Assembly: GCA_036520615.1 (NCBI GenBank)
Contig: DATDJI010000085.1
Span: forward strand, 1-64,000
DNA from: CAMCXE01 sp036520615
GTDB taxonomy: Bacteria; Pseudomonadota; Gammaproteobacteria; Pseudomonadales; Cellvibrionaceae
DNA length: 64,000 nt
Direction of reading: 5' to 3'
The position numbers and the translations under genes were made by a program. How positions within the stretch are numbered: the first letter of the stretch is position 1; the number at the start of each line of letters is the position of its first letter. Under the pieces are notes generated by a model. That model had not been told where the DNA came from. It did not search any database and saw nothing but the letters and a program-made list of their open reading frames with translations. Below, piece after piece: positions 36,179-45,191 of the stretch.

Positions 36179-36463
36179 ATGACCCGAATTATCTCGAATT
36201 CCGCTAAATCAGAGCGTCGCCAGGCGTTGTCTAATGCTATACCGCGGAATATTCAAAATTACCTCAGTCAGCCACAGCTGCAAACACTCCGGCAGATGGA
36301 GTTATTAGGTTGGCGCTTGCAATTTGTGCGGCGTGAGGCCAATAGCCCACCATTAGTTGTATTACGGCATCAGGATTCGGGCAAATTTTCAGTGTTAGAG
36401 GATACGGGTTGGGCCAATATGAAGCCTGAATTGCACTTGCGGCCGATGAAACAGATTTCCTAA
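36179..36463 (+). CDS. Small conserved protein, paralogue of the next gene
   Basis: The 94-residue protein is not from a family I can name. It has a helix followed by GWRLQFVRREANSPPLVVLRHQDSG and ends in a beta-like PELHLRP. The same pattern (GWQLWFIRRQQEPRLVVIRDG ... PQIQLR) recurs in the next gene, so the two are tandem paralogues. The start at 36179 has AGGGG seven bases upstream. Cytosolic, with a basic N-terminus. Translation may be under Hfq-type control through its leader. Confidence 0.75.
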   Translation: MTRIISNSAKSERRQALSNAIPRNIQNYLSQPQLQTLRQMELLGWRLQFVRREANSPPLVVLRHQDSGKFSVLEDTGWANMKPELHLRPMKQIS

Positions 36464-36603
36464 TTTTTGCCTTTTAATTCTATTAACACGTTTGTATATG
36501 GCTAATTAGTTGGCAATGCTGCGTGGCAGCACATTTTTTTTGACAAAAGCCCAGTTAAGGTCAAAGCTCTATAAGTCTTAAACCTAAACAGGGCTTTTTG
36601 GCC
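36464..36603 (+). promoter_or_regulatory. Short intergenic with long-loop hairpin
   Basis: AAAAGCCC (36545-36552) can pair with GGGCTTTT (36591-36598) across a loop of about 38 bases and is followed by TGG and the next start. It could be a weak terminator of the upstream gene or a leader structure controlling the downstream one. Confidence 0.35.
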
Positions 36604-36906
36604 ATGAATCGTTCCGACATGCCAACGGTGGAAGAGATAGGTGCTATCCCTCTGCCTGAGAGTTTTTTGCCCCGTGGTGTAACACCGCCTATACCCGCTG
36701 AATTAGGAGATTGGCTCGATCAGGCCCAACAATTAGCACTGCGGACAATGGAATATTTTGGCTGGCAATTGTGGTTTATTCGCCGCCAACAAGAACCTAG
36801 ATTGGTGGTAATTCGTGACGGTTACAGCCAGCAAATTGCGGTATTAGAACCTGGGGGCCAAATTAATCAAAAACCACAGATTCAGTTGCGCTCCGATATC
36901 CGTTAA
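36604..36906 (+). CDS. Small conserved protein, paralogue of the previous gene
   Basis: The 100-residue protein shares with its upstream neighbour the core pattern of a helix (LALRTMEYFGW) and QLWFIRRQQEPRLVVIRDG then IAVLEPGGQINQKPQIQLR. It has an extra N-terminal 25 residues rich in proline. The start at 36604 (ATG) is preferred over an in-frame TTG six bases before. The ribosome binding site is weak. Function unknown. Confidence 0.75.
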   Translation: MNRSDMPTVEEIGAIPLPESFLPRGVTPPIPAELGDWLDQAQQLALRTMEYFGWQLWFIRRQQEPRLVVIRDGYSQQIAVLEPGGQINQKPQIQLRSDIR

Positions 36907-36993
36907 TGCTGTGGGATTTATAGCGTTGCATCGGACGAGCCGGGTTATAGGATTGTCAGATCATGCACTTTTAATAGTCTGTAATTGGGCCCT

Positions 36994-39123
36994 ATGACTG
37001 TTCTATTGCCAGTATCGCCACTTTCGTTGGCGTTTTATATCTGCGCAGGCGGTACGTTTTCTTTAGCGATTGTTGGTGCAGCGGTGGCGTTAAATATTAA
37101 GCGCCCCCGTGCACGCCTGTTGTTTGCATTCCTAGCCTTATTAAGTTTTTCTACCACCGGGTATCAGCTGGCGTCGGCGATGCAATTTGCTGCGGCAAGT
37201 CCGGCTGCAGCTCAGACGGCGGCTCTATGGCAGGCAGGGTTTGCTTGCTGTCTAATCCCATGTTTTGTAAGCGCATTAACGGCGCTCTCGCGTAGGCGGC
37301 AAAAAGCCCCGGCAGCTATCAGCTGGTTTTTATCAATTTTATTTGCATTAGTTCTGGCTGTGAACCCGGCTCTCATCGGCTACGGCGCCGCTTCGGCGTC
37401 TGTAGTGCATATCAGCGTATTTGGTCTTTTTCCCGATCAGGGCCTGACATTGCAGCCTCAATTAACTCCGATATTTTGGTTGTGGTACGCGCTGGTTCTT
37501 ATAGCTATCGGCTGGGCTTTGATGCAGGCGCGCACTGCGTGGTTGCAGCGGCGCTTACGTTTGGCATGGGGGTGCGGGCTATTTTGTCTATTTGAGGCAG
37601 CGCTTGTGCTGGCCTGTTGGGGCGAGCAGCCGCTTATCTTCTGGCGTGATCTGGCTGGATTTCCACTGGCAGTATTTATCCTGTGGGTTACCGCGCATTT
37701 AGCGTTGGAATCTGTGCATCAGGGGGAATTATTGCAAGAGGGTAAAGCGGATTTAAAACTGCAAATACGCGAGCGGCAAATCGCAGAAAATAACGTACGG
37801 CGCATGGCGTTTGAAGATTATCTCACTCGCTTACCCAACCGCATGGTTGTGCACGAACACATTGCCGATTTATTACTGCATCGCCATAACACGCATTTTC
37901 GTGCAGCGTTTTATGTGTTGGATTTGGATCATTTCAAAACGATTAATGATGCTTTAGGACATGATTTTGGCGATGAAGTCCTGCGCTGCGTCGGCCAAAG
38001 GCTCTCGCAGCATATACATACCGCAGCATTAATTGCGCGTATTGGCGGCGATGAATTCGCCATTGTGGAAGAGCCTATCGAGGGCGAACCACGCAAGCAA
38101 ATTCAGCTCACCGCCACGCGTATTCTTGAGATTATGAGTGAGCCTTTGCACGTCGGGGATCATGTGTTAGACGTGAGTTGTTCAGTAGGCGTGGTGATGT
38201 TTCCCACTGAGGCGGATACAGTTATTGATGTAGTGCGCTCAGCAGATATTGCGTTGTACGAAGCGAAAAAACGCCAGAGGGGGAGCTTTTTTGTATTCAC
38301 GCCGCAAATGCGTGAGCTTGCCAATGAGCGTCTTTCATTGGAAAAAGGCCTGCGCCACGCGCTGCAAAAAGATCAATTATCGTTATTCTTTCAGCCACAA
38401 GTTGATGGCACTGGTCGGCAGGTGGGAGCTGAAGCCTTAATTCGCTGGAATAACCCGGCGCAGGGATTTATCTCACCACTTAAATTTATTCGTGTTGCCG
38501 AAGAAACTGGGTTAATTAATCCAATCGGCGATTGGGTTATGCAAAAATCCCTGACGGCGCTTGCCGATTGGATTCAAAGAGGTTTGCCGTTTAGCGGCAG
38601 CTTAGCGATCAATGTTTCCACCTGGCAGTTTGCTCGGCCGGATTTCGTGCGTAATACCCAGCAGGTAATTAGTCAGTCAGGTGTGCCTCCCGATCGGGTA
38701 ACGCTTGAGGTCACTGAAAGCGCTTTGATGGCTGATGTGCAAGAGGTGGTGAACAAGCTTAATCAATTGCGCGATTTTGGCGTAAAAATAGCTCTGGATG
38801 ATTTTGGCACGGGCTATTCTTCATTGGCCTATCTGCGCGATTTGCCGTTGGATACCCTTAAAATTGATAAAAGTTTTGTCGATGAAGTCGCAGCAAATCC
38901 GCACCAACCTTTGGTGGAATCAATGATTGCTATTGGCAAACATATGCAGCTTAAGGTAGTGGCCGAAGGGGTGGAAACGCAGCAACAGCTTAATCATTTA
39001 AAGGCCATGGGGTGCAATTTTTACCAAGGCTATTTTTTCTCAAAAGCGCTGCAAAAAAGTGATTTCGAAAAATGGCTGCAAAAAAACCAGGTGCTGCGCA
39101 ATATCGATAGCCAGTTGCGCTAA
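36994..39123 (+). CDS. Membrane-bound GGDEF/EAL cyclic-di-GMP protein
   Basis: The 709-residue protein has about seven N-terminal membrane helices (residues 5-245), a short coiled coil, a GGDEF domain (about 275-435) with an intact RIGGDEFAIVE site and DLDHFKTINDALGHDFGDE, and an EAL domain (about 450-705) with GAEALIRWNN, NVSTWQF, LDDFGTGYSSLAYL and VVAEGVET. Both domains look catalytically competent, so it may make and degrade cyclic di-GMP. The start at 36994 is an ATG nine bases after an in-frame TTG. It probably responds to a signal through its membrane domain. Confidence 0.93.
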   Translation: MTVLLPVSPLSLAFYICAGGTFSLAIVGAAVALNIKRPRARLLFAFLALLSFSTTGYQLASAMQFAAASPAAAQTAALWQAGFACCLIPCFVSALTALSRRRQKAPAAISWFLSILFALVLAVNPALIGYGAASASVVHISVFGLFPDQGLTLQPQLTPIFWLWYALVLIAIGWALMQARTAWLQRRLRLAWGCGLFCLFEAALVLACWGEQPLIFWRDLAGFPLAVFILWVTAHLALESVHQGELLQEGKADLKLQIRERQIAENNVRRMAFEDYLTRLPNRMVVHEHIADLLLHRHNTHFRAAFYVLDLDHFKTINDALGHDFGDEVLRCVGQRLSQHIHTAALIARIGGDEFAIVEEPIEGEPRKQIQLTATRILEIMSEPLHVGDHVLDVSCSVGVVMFPTEADTVIDVVRSADIALYEAKKRQRGSFFVFTPQMRELANERLSLEKGLRHALQKDQLSLFFQPQVDGTGRQVGAEALIRWNNPAQGFISPLKFIRVAEETGLINPIGDWVMQKSLTALADWIQRGLPFSGSLAINVSTWQFARPDFVRNTQQVISQSGVPPDRVTLEVTESALMADVQEVVNKLNQLRDFGVKIALDDFGTGYSSLAYLRDLPLDTLKIDKSFVDEVAANPHQPLVESMIAIGKHMQLKVVAEGVETQQQLNHLKAMGCNFYQGYFFSKALQKSDFEKWLQKNQVLRNIDSQLR

Positions 39124-39544
39124 ACCCGCTGCAGTCGCAGTTGTTTTTAATCAAAAATAATAAAGGCATAAATCTGTAAACTCACCCAAATGTTGCCGCT
39201 CACCCTGTTGTTGAGAATCAAAAGGTCTTAAATCTCATCAGGAAGGTTAATCTGAGTTTTTTAGAAGTATCAATAAAGTCTATTAACAGGCTGGCCGACC
39301 TGATTTGATGCTTTTTGCGTACGAAGATTTGCAGCAGATCTTAACGGGCTGGCGTTTTAAAGCTATTGCGATAAAGTCGTTGCTAAGCCTGGGTTGTTCT
39401 GGTATAAAACGCGCCTCTTTTCGGTCACCCCCCGGCGCTTGATGTTTTTCGATGCGCCTAGGCCGTGAATTTGCGTAGCTAAACTTTTTATATATCGCCG
39501 CCCAGTTTCAGGTGGTGGCGATTTTTATTATATGGGGCAGGACA
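39124..39544. other. Intergenic region upstream of rpmB, 421 bp
   Basis: No gene is supported. As the upstream region of a ribosomal protein operon it should contain a strong promoter, but no convincing pair of boxes was found by eye. No r-protein operator fold was recognised. Confidence 0.45.
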
Positions 39545-39781
39545 ATGTCTAAGGTATGTCAAGTTACGGGTAAAGGCCCGATAACTGGTAACAACGTATC
39601 ACACGCAAAAAACCACACTCGTCGTCGTTTTTTGCCTAACTTGCATACACACCGTTTTTGGGTGGAATCAGAGAAGCGCTTTGTTAAATTGCGCGTTTCT
39701 TCTAAAGGTATGCGTATTATTGACAAAAACGGTATCGAGCCTGTGTTGGCTGATATTCGTGCCCGTGGCATTAGCGTTTAA
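39545..39781 (+). CDS. rpmB: 50S ribosomal protein L28
   Basis: The 78-residue protein begins MSKVCQVTGKGPITGNNVSH and has RRRFLPNLHTHRFWVESEKRFVKLRVSSKGMRIIDKNGI, the L28 signature. It is the zinc-free form found in gammaproteobacteria, with a single cysteine. The start at 39545 follows AGGA by a few bases; an in-frame start further upstream (39512) would add eleven residues not seen in L28. It forms an operon with rpmG. Confidence 0.97.
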   Translation: MSKVCQVTGKGPITGNNVSHAKNHTRRRFLPNLHTHRFWVESEKRFVKLRVSSKGMRIIDKNGIEPVLADIRARGISV

Positions 39782-39804
39782 GCTGCGGTTCTGAGGAGAG
39801 CATT

Positions 39805-39960
39805 ATGCGTGACAAGATTCGTTTAAATTCCAGCGCGGGCACAGGTCATTTCTACACCACGACCAAAAACAAGCGCACTATGCCTGAGAAAATGGAGATC
39901 AAAAAATATGATCCCGTTGTTCGTCAGCATGTAATCTATAAAGAAGGCAAAATTAAGTAA
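39805..39960 (+). CDS. rpmG: 50S ribosomal protein L33
   Basis: This 51-residue protein reads MRDKIRLNSSAGTGHFYTTT, then KNKRTMPEKMEIKKYDPVVR and ends KEGKIK, matching L33. It has no cysteines, so it is the zinc-free form. GAGGAG (39793-39798) lies six bases before the ATG. It begins 23 bases after rpmB and is followed by a strong terminator. Confidence 0.97.
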   Translation: MRDKIRLNSSAGTGHFYTTTKNKRTMPEKMEIKKYDPVVRQHVIYKEGKIK

Positions 39961-39980
39961 TTAATAGGCCTTTATGGAAA

Positions 39981-40006
39981 AACCCAGCCTATGCTGGGTT
40001 TTTTTT
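39981..40006 (+). terminator. Rho-independent terminator of rpmB-rpmG
   Basis: AACCCAGC (39981-39988) pairs perfectly with GCTGGGTT (39993-40000) across CTAT and is followed by TTTTTT. It supports placing the mutM start at 40037 rather than upstream. Confidence 0.95.
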
Positions 40007-40036
40007 CGTCTGTCATTTTTTACCCGACGCTTATTT

Positions 40037-40903
40037 ATGCCTGAATTACCCGAAGTTGAAACTACCCGCAGAGGTATAGCGCCTCATTGCGTGGGCAAAA
40101 TTGTGAGCAGCCTGATTCTGCGCCAAGGGCAATTGCGCTGGCCGGTACCATCTCTATTGATGGAGGAGCTGCCAGGTCAAACGCTGCTGAATATTGAACG
40201 ACGTGGCAAATATCTGTTGTTGGAATTCGCCAATGGTACGGCACTGTGGCATTTGGGCATGTCCGGCAACTTACGCGTGATCAGCGCAGATTCTGCGCCG
40301 GGCAAGCACGACCATATCGACCTGTGTTTTACCTCTGGCATCTGTTTGCGTTTCAACGACCCGCGCCGTTTTGGCGCTCTGTTGTGGCAGCCTGCCGCAC
40401 AGCCGATCGAGAAGCATAAATTATTGGCACATTTAGGCCCGGAGCCGTTATCAGATGCATTCGATGCGGATTATTTATGGACGCAGGCACGCAATGTGCG
40501 TGTAGCCATTAAGCCTTGGATTATGGACGCGAAGGTGGTAGTGGGAGTGGGCAACATCTATGCAAATGAATCCTTATTTAACGCCAAACTGCACCCACAA
40601 ATGCTCGCCCGTGACTTAACGCGGGTTCAAGCGCAGCGTTGGGTGCTGGCTATTAAAACTATTTTGCAGTATGCAATTAATCGCGGTGGTACAACGTTGC
40701 GGGATTTTGTCGGCGGTGACGGCAAGCCCGGTTATTTTGCTCAGGAGCTGAAAGTGTATGGACGCGGTGGCGAGACCTGTTATGAATGCGCCAAAACGCT
40801 AATAGAAGTACGCTTAGGTCAGCGCTCAAGCGTTTATTGTCCGCGCTGTCAAAAGCTTCCTAAACCCAAGTCGGTAAAAACCCCAGTTATTCAAGCACCC
40901 TAG
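40037..40903 (+). CDS. mutM: Formamidopyrimidine-DNA glycosylase
   Basis: MutM removes 8-oxoguanine and other oxidised purines from DNA. The 288-residue protein starts MPELPEVETTRRG with the catalytic Pro2 and Glu3, has the lysine in ERRGKYLLLEF (K58), the NPE-like helix-two-turn-helix with VGNIYANESLF and a C-terminal zinc finger CYECAKTLIEVRLGQRSSVYCPRC. The start at 40037 is fixed by the need for Pro as residue 2. A short C-terminal tail of about 15 residues follows the finger. Confidence 0.97.
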   Translation: MPELPEVETTRRGIAPHCVGKIVSSLILRQGQLRWPVPSLLMEELPGQTLLNIERRGKYLLLEFANGTALWHLGMSGNLRVISADSAPGKHDHIDLCFTSGICLRFNDPRRFGALLWQPAAQPIEKHKLLAHLGPEPLSDAFDADYLWTQARNVRVAIKPWIMDAKVVVGVGNIYANESLFNAKLHPQMLARDLTRVQAQRWVLAIKTILQYAINRGGTTLRDFVGGDGKPGYFAQELKVYGRGGETCYECAKTLIEVRLGQRSSVYCPRCQKLPKPKSVKTPVIQAP

Positions 40904-40937
40904 CGATCATAGGAGTGTTACGCGAGGCATAAGCATA

Positions 40938-42410
40938 ATGAAGGTAAAAACCTTGGCTTTAAGCTTCGGGATTGGCATCTGGATGCTTGCCTGGTGGGCC
41001 ATGCTGAGACTTGAAGCCCATTGGGACTTCACTAATCTCGCCATGATTTTAATGCTGGCTTCAACGCTTGCTGCGGTGTTGCTGCCACCACGCCTGGCGG
41101 CGCTGGCGCTGGTTGTATCCGTATTGGTTTTTGATTGGCGGTTTATCGAGCCTAAAGGCAGTCTTGTCCCTCATCTGCAGCAGCATCTGTGGTTTTGGAT
41201 CAGCTTAACGGCTGTGAATATCGTTGTTTTGGCGCTAATGGCCTATTTGCGTATACAGCTGGTCCGCTCGCAGCAATTAACGGCACATTTGGGCCAGCTT
41301 AATCAGTGGCACCAAATACTGCTGGAAAATCAAAATACGACGATGCTGGCCGAGCATTTATTGACACAGCTTACTAGCACAAACGAAGGCAAGCAGCTGG
41401 CGCCCTTGCAAGTGGCGCTAAAGCACATTTCACCGCAGGCAAGTTCAGTTTATTGTCTCTGGGGTGCGTGGCAATTGGAGCAGTTAGCTGGCGTTGACGC
41501 GGCGGAGGCTGAACGCCGAGCCTTAGGCCCTGGCACCGGTTGTTATGAGCGCTGGCAAGATGTGGTACTGCCTATTCTCGGGCGTAAATATGCCTATGGC
41601 GCTCTCGTATCACCCTGCGTATTGCCTGATGTCACGCGCCGCTATTGGCAGCTGATGTGCGATCAGCTAGGTGCTTTTTGCGACCGCAAGCGTGCACGCC
41701 AAAATGAATCGCAGGCTATTGCGCAGCTTGAACAAGAGCGCACTAGCAAGGCCATTATCGCAGCCGTATCGCACGATTTCCGCACGCCTTTGGCGACGAT
41801 CATTGGGGCATCATCAGCATTATTGGCACAGGAAAACCAACTTTCTCATGCCGAGCAGCAGGCGCAATTACAACGTATTTATCAGCAAGCGCAGCATTTA
41901 TCTCGCGTCAGCCAAAACCTATTACAGTTGGCGCGCCTCGGCAGCGACGCAGCTGTCCACTGTAGTTGGGAAGATGTGGGGGAAATGGTGGGCAGCTTAC
42001 TCAGTCAGCTAGTTTTTAAATCTCAAGTACACATTCACCTGCCAGAGCGTGCACAGCTTATTTGGTGTAACAGTGTTTTGATAAATCAGGCCCTGTTTAA
42101 CCTGCTAGAAAATGCCCATCGATACGGACCTGCAAACACTGCCATCCACTTGAGCGCTCATTTTACCGATCAGTGCTGGCTGTGGCGGGTACAGGACGCC
42201 GGTTTATCGCTAACAACCGAGCAGGCCCGTGCGCGGCAAAAGGCATTTCTACAAGGCGAGGAGGCCGCGCATCCTAGCGGCGTGGGATTAGGATTAGCCC
42301 TGTGCGAGGCGATTGCTAAGGCCCATAAGGGCGCGTTAACGTTTAGCTCTGAACCTTCCAGCACCTGGCAACTGGCTTTGCCGCAACCGCCACTTCCCAA
42401 AGCAGATTAA
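40938..42410 (+). CDS. KdpD-like sensor histidine kinase lacking the KdpD and Usp domains
   Basis: The 490-residue protein has a KdpD-type four-helix membrane domain (about residues 5-110), a GAF-like region (about 130-245), HisKA with the phospho-histidine in VSHDFRTPLATIIGASSALL, and HATPase_c with LFNLLENAHRYGP and GVGLGLALCEAIAKAHKG. The N-terminal KdpD and universal-stress domains of full KdpD (about 400 residues) are missing. The gene pairs with the KdpE-like regulator seven bases downstream and kup beyond it, so potassium or osmotic sensing is likely; no kdpFABC genes are nearby. The D-box of HATPase reads VQDAGLSLT. Confidence 0.88.
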   Translation: MKVKTLALSFGIGIWMLAWWAMLRLEAHWDFTNLAMILMLASTLAAVLLPPRLAALALVVSVLVFDWRFIEPKGSLVPHLQQHLWFWISLTAVNIVVLALMAYLRIQLVRSQQLTAHLGQLNQWHQILLENQNTTMLAEHLLTQLTSTNEGKQLAPLQVALKHISPQASSVYCLWGAWQLEQLAGVDAAEAERRALGPGTGCYERWQDVVLPILGRKYAYGALVSPCVLPDVTRRYWQLMCDQLGAFCDRKRARQNESQAIAQLEQERTSKAIIAAVSHDFRTPLATIIGASSALLAQENQLSHAEQQAQLQRIYQQAQHLSRVSQNLLQLARLGSDAAVHCSWEDVGEMVGSLLSQLVFKSQVHIHLPERAQLIWCNSVLINQALFNLLENAHRYGPANTAIHLSAHFTDQCWLWRVQDAGLSLTTEQARARQKAFLQGEEAAHPSGVGLGLALCEAIAKAHKGALTFSSEPSSTWQLALPQPPLPKAD

Positions 42411-42416
42411 ATCCTC

Positions 42417-43127
42417 GTGAGTGCTGAAATTTTACTTATTGAAGATGATGCTGACTTGCGCCATACGTTGCAGGCGGCCTTAAGCTGTGAAGGCTACCGC
42501 GTTACCAGCGCCGTGTCCTTACGCGAAGCGCGCGCCCTGTTGCAGCATCGGCCCGCTCATCTGCCGCCCTGGGATATTTGGTTGCTGGATTTAAATCTAC
42601 CCGATGGCTCCGGTTGCGAATTATTGCAGCACTTACCTAGCAAGGGCCCCACTGCTTGCATCGTTATCACTGCCCACGCAGAAGAAGAGCGCGTGGCAGA
42701 GCTTTTGGATGCAGGCGCTGATGGCTATTTGGTCAAACCCTTTGGGGTGCTCGAATTATTCGCGCGTATCCGCCTTGCTCTACGGCAGCGCGGTAATGCT
42801 AACCGGCCCTTGCCGCAACGCTATCAACACCAAGGCCTGGAGGTCGATCTGGCGTCTCATCAGGTAAGCCTAAACGGCCAACCTTGTCATCTCACACCAA
42901 AAGAATTTGCTCTGCTCAGTTGTTTAATCGCCCGCTCCGGGCAGCTGGTGCTACAGCGCCAACTGCTCAGCGATGTCTGGGGAGCACAGGCCGTTGAGCA
43001 CAGCCACTATCTGCGTCTGTATATGGCGCAGCTGCGGCAAAAGTTGGGCGACAGCGCCTTAGCGCCGCGCTGGTTATTTACTGAAACTGGGCTTGGCTAC
43101 CGCTTGGCGAGAAATGAATTGAGCTAA
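42417..43127 (+). CDS. KdpE-like OmpR-family response regulator
   Basis: The 236-residue protein has a receiver domain (about residues 5-115) with acidic DD at the start, phosphoacceptor Asp in LLDLNLPDGSG and K in YLVKPFG, and a winged-helix DNA-binding domain (about 135-232) with HLTPKEFALLSCL and SHYLRLYMAQLRQKL. The best match in layout is KdpE. It starts at a GTG, seven bases after the kinase. It likely controls kup or other genes in response to potassium, inferred from context. Confidence 0.9.
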   Translation: MSAEILLIEDDADLRHTLQAALSCEGYRVTSAVSLREARALLQHRPAHLPPWDIWLLDLNLPDGSGCELLQHLPSKGPTACIVITAHAEEERVAELLDAGADGYLVKPFGVLELFARIRLALRQRGNANRPLPQRYQHQGLEVDLASHQVSLNGQPCHLTPKEFALLSCLIARSGQLVLQRQLLSDVWGAQAVEHSHYLRLYMAQLRQKLGDSALAPRWLFTETGLGYRLARNELS

Positions 43128-43292
43128 CAGTCATCAAGCGTGGGATAAGCAAGCGTCAGTTCTACTGCTGTTTAAAGAGCGTTCCAGAATTAGCAATTTA
43201 TACAGTTTCCTAACACGCAGGTCGCCATACTCCTGCTGCCCGCCAATCCACGTCTCGGGCAAGCACCTTTTCCCTATTAGGAGTCCACGCTC

Positions 43293-45191
43293 TTGAGCCC
43301 CAATCCTGCCGATCCGCACGCATCTATGCATCGTCAAAGCCTCTCCGCCCTGAGCCTTGGAGCATTGGGGGTAGTGTATGGTGATATAGGCACGAGCCCG
43401 CTCTACACAATTAAAGAACTGTTTGCCCCCGGCCACGGAGTCGCCTTAAACCCAACCGACGTCATAGGCGCTATTTCTATTATTGTTTGGTTGTTGATTT
43501 TTGTGGTCAGTATTAAGTACGCGCTTATTGTATTGCGCGCAGGCAATCAGGGCGAAGGCGGTGCTTTGGCTCTTACGGCACTGGCCAGTAGTGCAACCGA
43601 ACACAAGCCGCGGTTAAAAGCGTTAATCCTAATGCTTGGGCTATTCGGGGCCACCCTATTTTATGGCGACAGTTTAATAACGCCTGCTATTTCTGTACTT
43701 AGTGCGGTGGAAGGATTAGAGATTATTACGCCTGCCTTAGAGCCTGCGGTAATTCCCGTAGCATTGGTGATTTTGGGGGCGTTATTTGCTCTGCAGCGGC
43801 AGGGCACAAAGGTTGTAGGCCGCCTATTTGGGCCGGTCGTTTTGCTGTGGTTTTTACTGTTGGGGGTGTCCGGTATTTGGCATATTCTGCAGTACCCAAA
43901 TATTCTGCAGGCGCTGAACCCACTATTTGCCGCTGAGTTTATCGGCCGCCAGGGTGGGCATTTGTTACTGCCTTTGGGAGCCATAGTGCTGGCTGTAACC
44001 GGGGCTGAAGCTTTGTACGCAGACATGGGCCACTTCGGCCCCAAACCCATTCGCTGGGCGTGGACCTGCGTGGTATTGCCAGCTCTTGCGCTCAACTACA
44101 TGGGGCAGGGCGCGCTCTTATTGCAAAATCCTGAGGCGGTAAACAACCCGTTTTACAACCTGTTTAGTTCGCAATTGTTATGGCCAGTTTTGGGCCTGGC
44201 TACGTTTGCCGCGATCATCGCCTCCCAGGCAGTAATTTCCGGCGCGTTTTCCATGACTCGTCAGGCAGTGCAATTAGGCTTTTTACCCCGCATGCGCTGT
44301 TTGCATACGTCGGCGGCGGAATCCGGGCAGATCTTTATGCCAGCCGTTAATGCGATGCTGTTCGTCGGTGTGGTGGCGGCGGTATTAATTTTTAAAAGCT
44401 CATCCGCACTTGCTGGCGCCTACGGCATAGCGGTAACTCTAACAATGGTGATTACCACGCTATTAATAATTATCGTTGCGCTGCTGATCTGGCGTCTGCC
44501 ACTGATATGGGTAGTGCCTGCGGGCTTATTATTCCTGCTATTAGACGGCGGTTTATTTGCCAGCTGCGCGGTGAAGCTCTTCGAAGGCGGCATATTCCCT
44601 CTCGCCTTGGGCTTACTGCTGTTTTCTCTGATGAGCACCTGGCGGCGCGGCCGCAGTTTGGTTATGCAAGCCCTGGGAGCAGAAGGAATTCCGCTGGAAG
44701 ATTTTGTAAAAGATTTGGATGTTAGCAGCGTCCCTCATGCCAATCGGATTGCTGTATACGCAGTGGCTGATAGCCGCTTTGTACCCCAAGCGCTGCTGCA
44801 CAACCTAAAGCACAATCAGGTATTACACCGGCGCAACCTAATCGTCAGCGTCCGCTTTGCACCAGCGCCTTGGGTGCCAGAACAGGAGCGCACGGTTATT
44901 GAGCAACTCGGTCAAGAATTCTGGCGTATTACGTTCACCTACGGATTTATGGAAGTTCCCGATATGCCCAGAGCCCTGGCCGCCTGCCAGCGCTTTGGCC
45001 TGTCGGTGCCGCTGTTTGAAACCAGCTATTTTTTAAGCCGAGAGACGATAGTCTCAGTGCCAGGTGGCGGCATGATGCATTGGCGGGAGTTGTTATTTGC
45101 CGCGATGAACCGCAACGCCAGCGGCGTAGTTGAATTCTTTTGTCTGCCGGATAATGCGGTGGTGGAGTTGGGGACGCGGCTGCAAATTTAG
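43293..45191 (+). CDS. kup: Kup-family potassium uptake protein
   Basis: Kup is a low-affinity proton-coupled potassium importer of the inner membrane. The 632-residue protein has twelve membrane helices in the first 440 residues, with GALGVVYGDIGTSPLYTIKE, GNQGEGGALALTALA and the G-D-S-L-ITPAISVLSAVEGLE motif, and a soluble C-terminal domain. It uses a TTG start (43293) with AGGAG nine bases before; the next ATG is at 43326. The 165-base gap after the regulator gene suggests its own promoter, a likely target of the KdpE-like regulator. Confidence 0.95.
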   Translation: MSPNPADPHASMHRQSLSALSLGALGVVYGDIGTSPLYTIKELFAPGHGVALNPTDVIGAISIIVWLLIFVVSIKYALIVLRAGNQGEGGALALTALASSATEHKPRLKALILMLGLFGATLFYGDSLITPAISVLSAVEGLEIITPALEPAVIPVALVILGALFALQRQGTKVVGRLFGPVVLLWFLLLGVSGIWHILQYPNILQALNPLFAAEFIGRQGGHLLLPLGAIVLAVTGAEALYADMGHFGPKPIRWAWTCVVLPALALNYMGQGALLLQNPEAVNNPFYNLFSSQLLWPVLGLATFAAIIASQAVISGAFSMTRQAVQLGFLPRMRCLHTSAAESGQIFMPAVNAMLFVGVVAAVLIFKSSSALAGAYGIAVTLTMVITTLLIIIVALLIWRLPLIWVVPAGLLFLLLDGGLFASCAVKLFEGGIFPLALGLLLFSLMSTWRRGRSLVMQALGAEGIPLEDFVKDLDVSSVPHANRIAVYAVADSRFVPQALLHNLKHNQVLHRRNLIVSVRFAPAPWVPEQERTVIEQLGQEFWRITFTYGFMEVPDMPRALAACQRFGLSVPLFETSYFLSRETIVSVPGGGMMHWRELLFAAMNRNASGVVEFFCLPDNAVVELGTRLQI

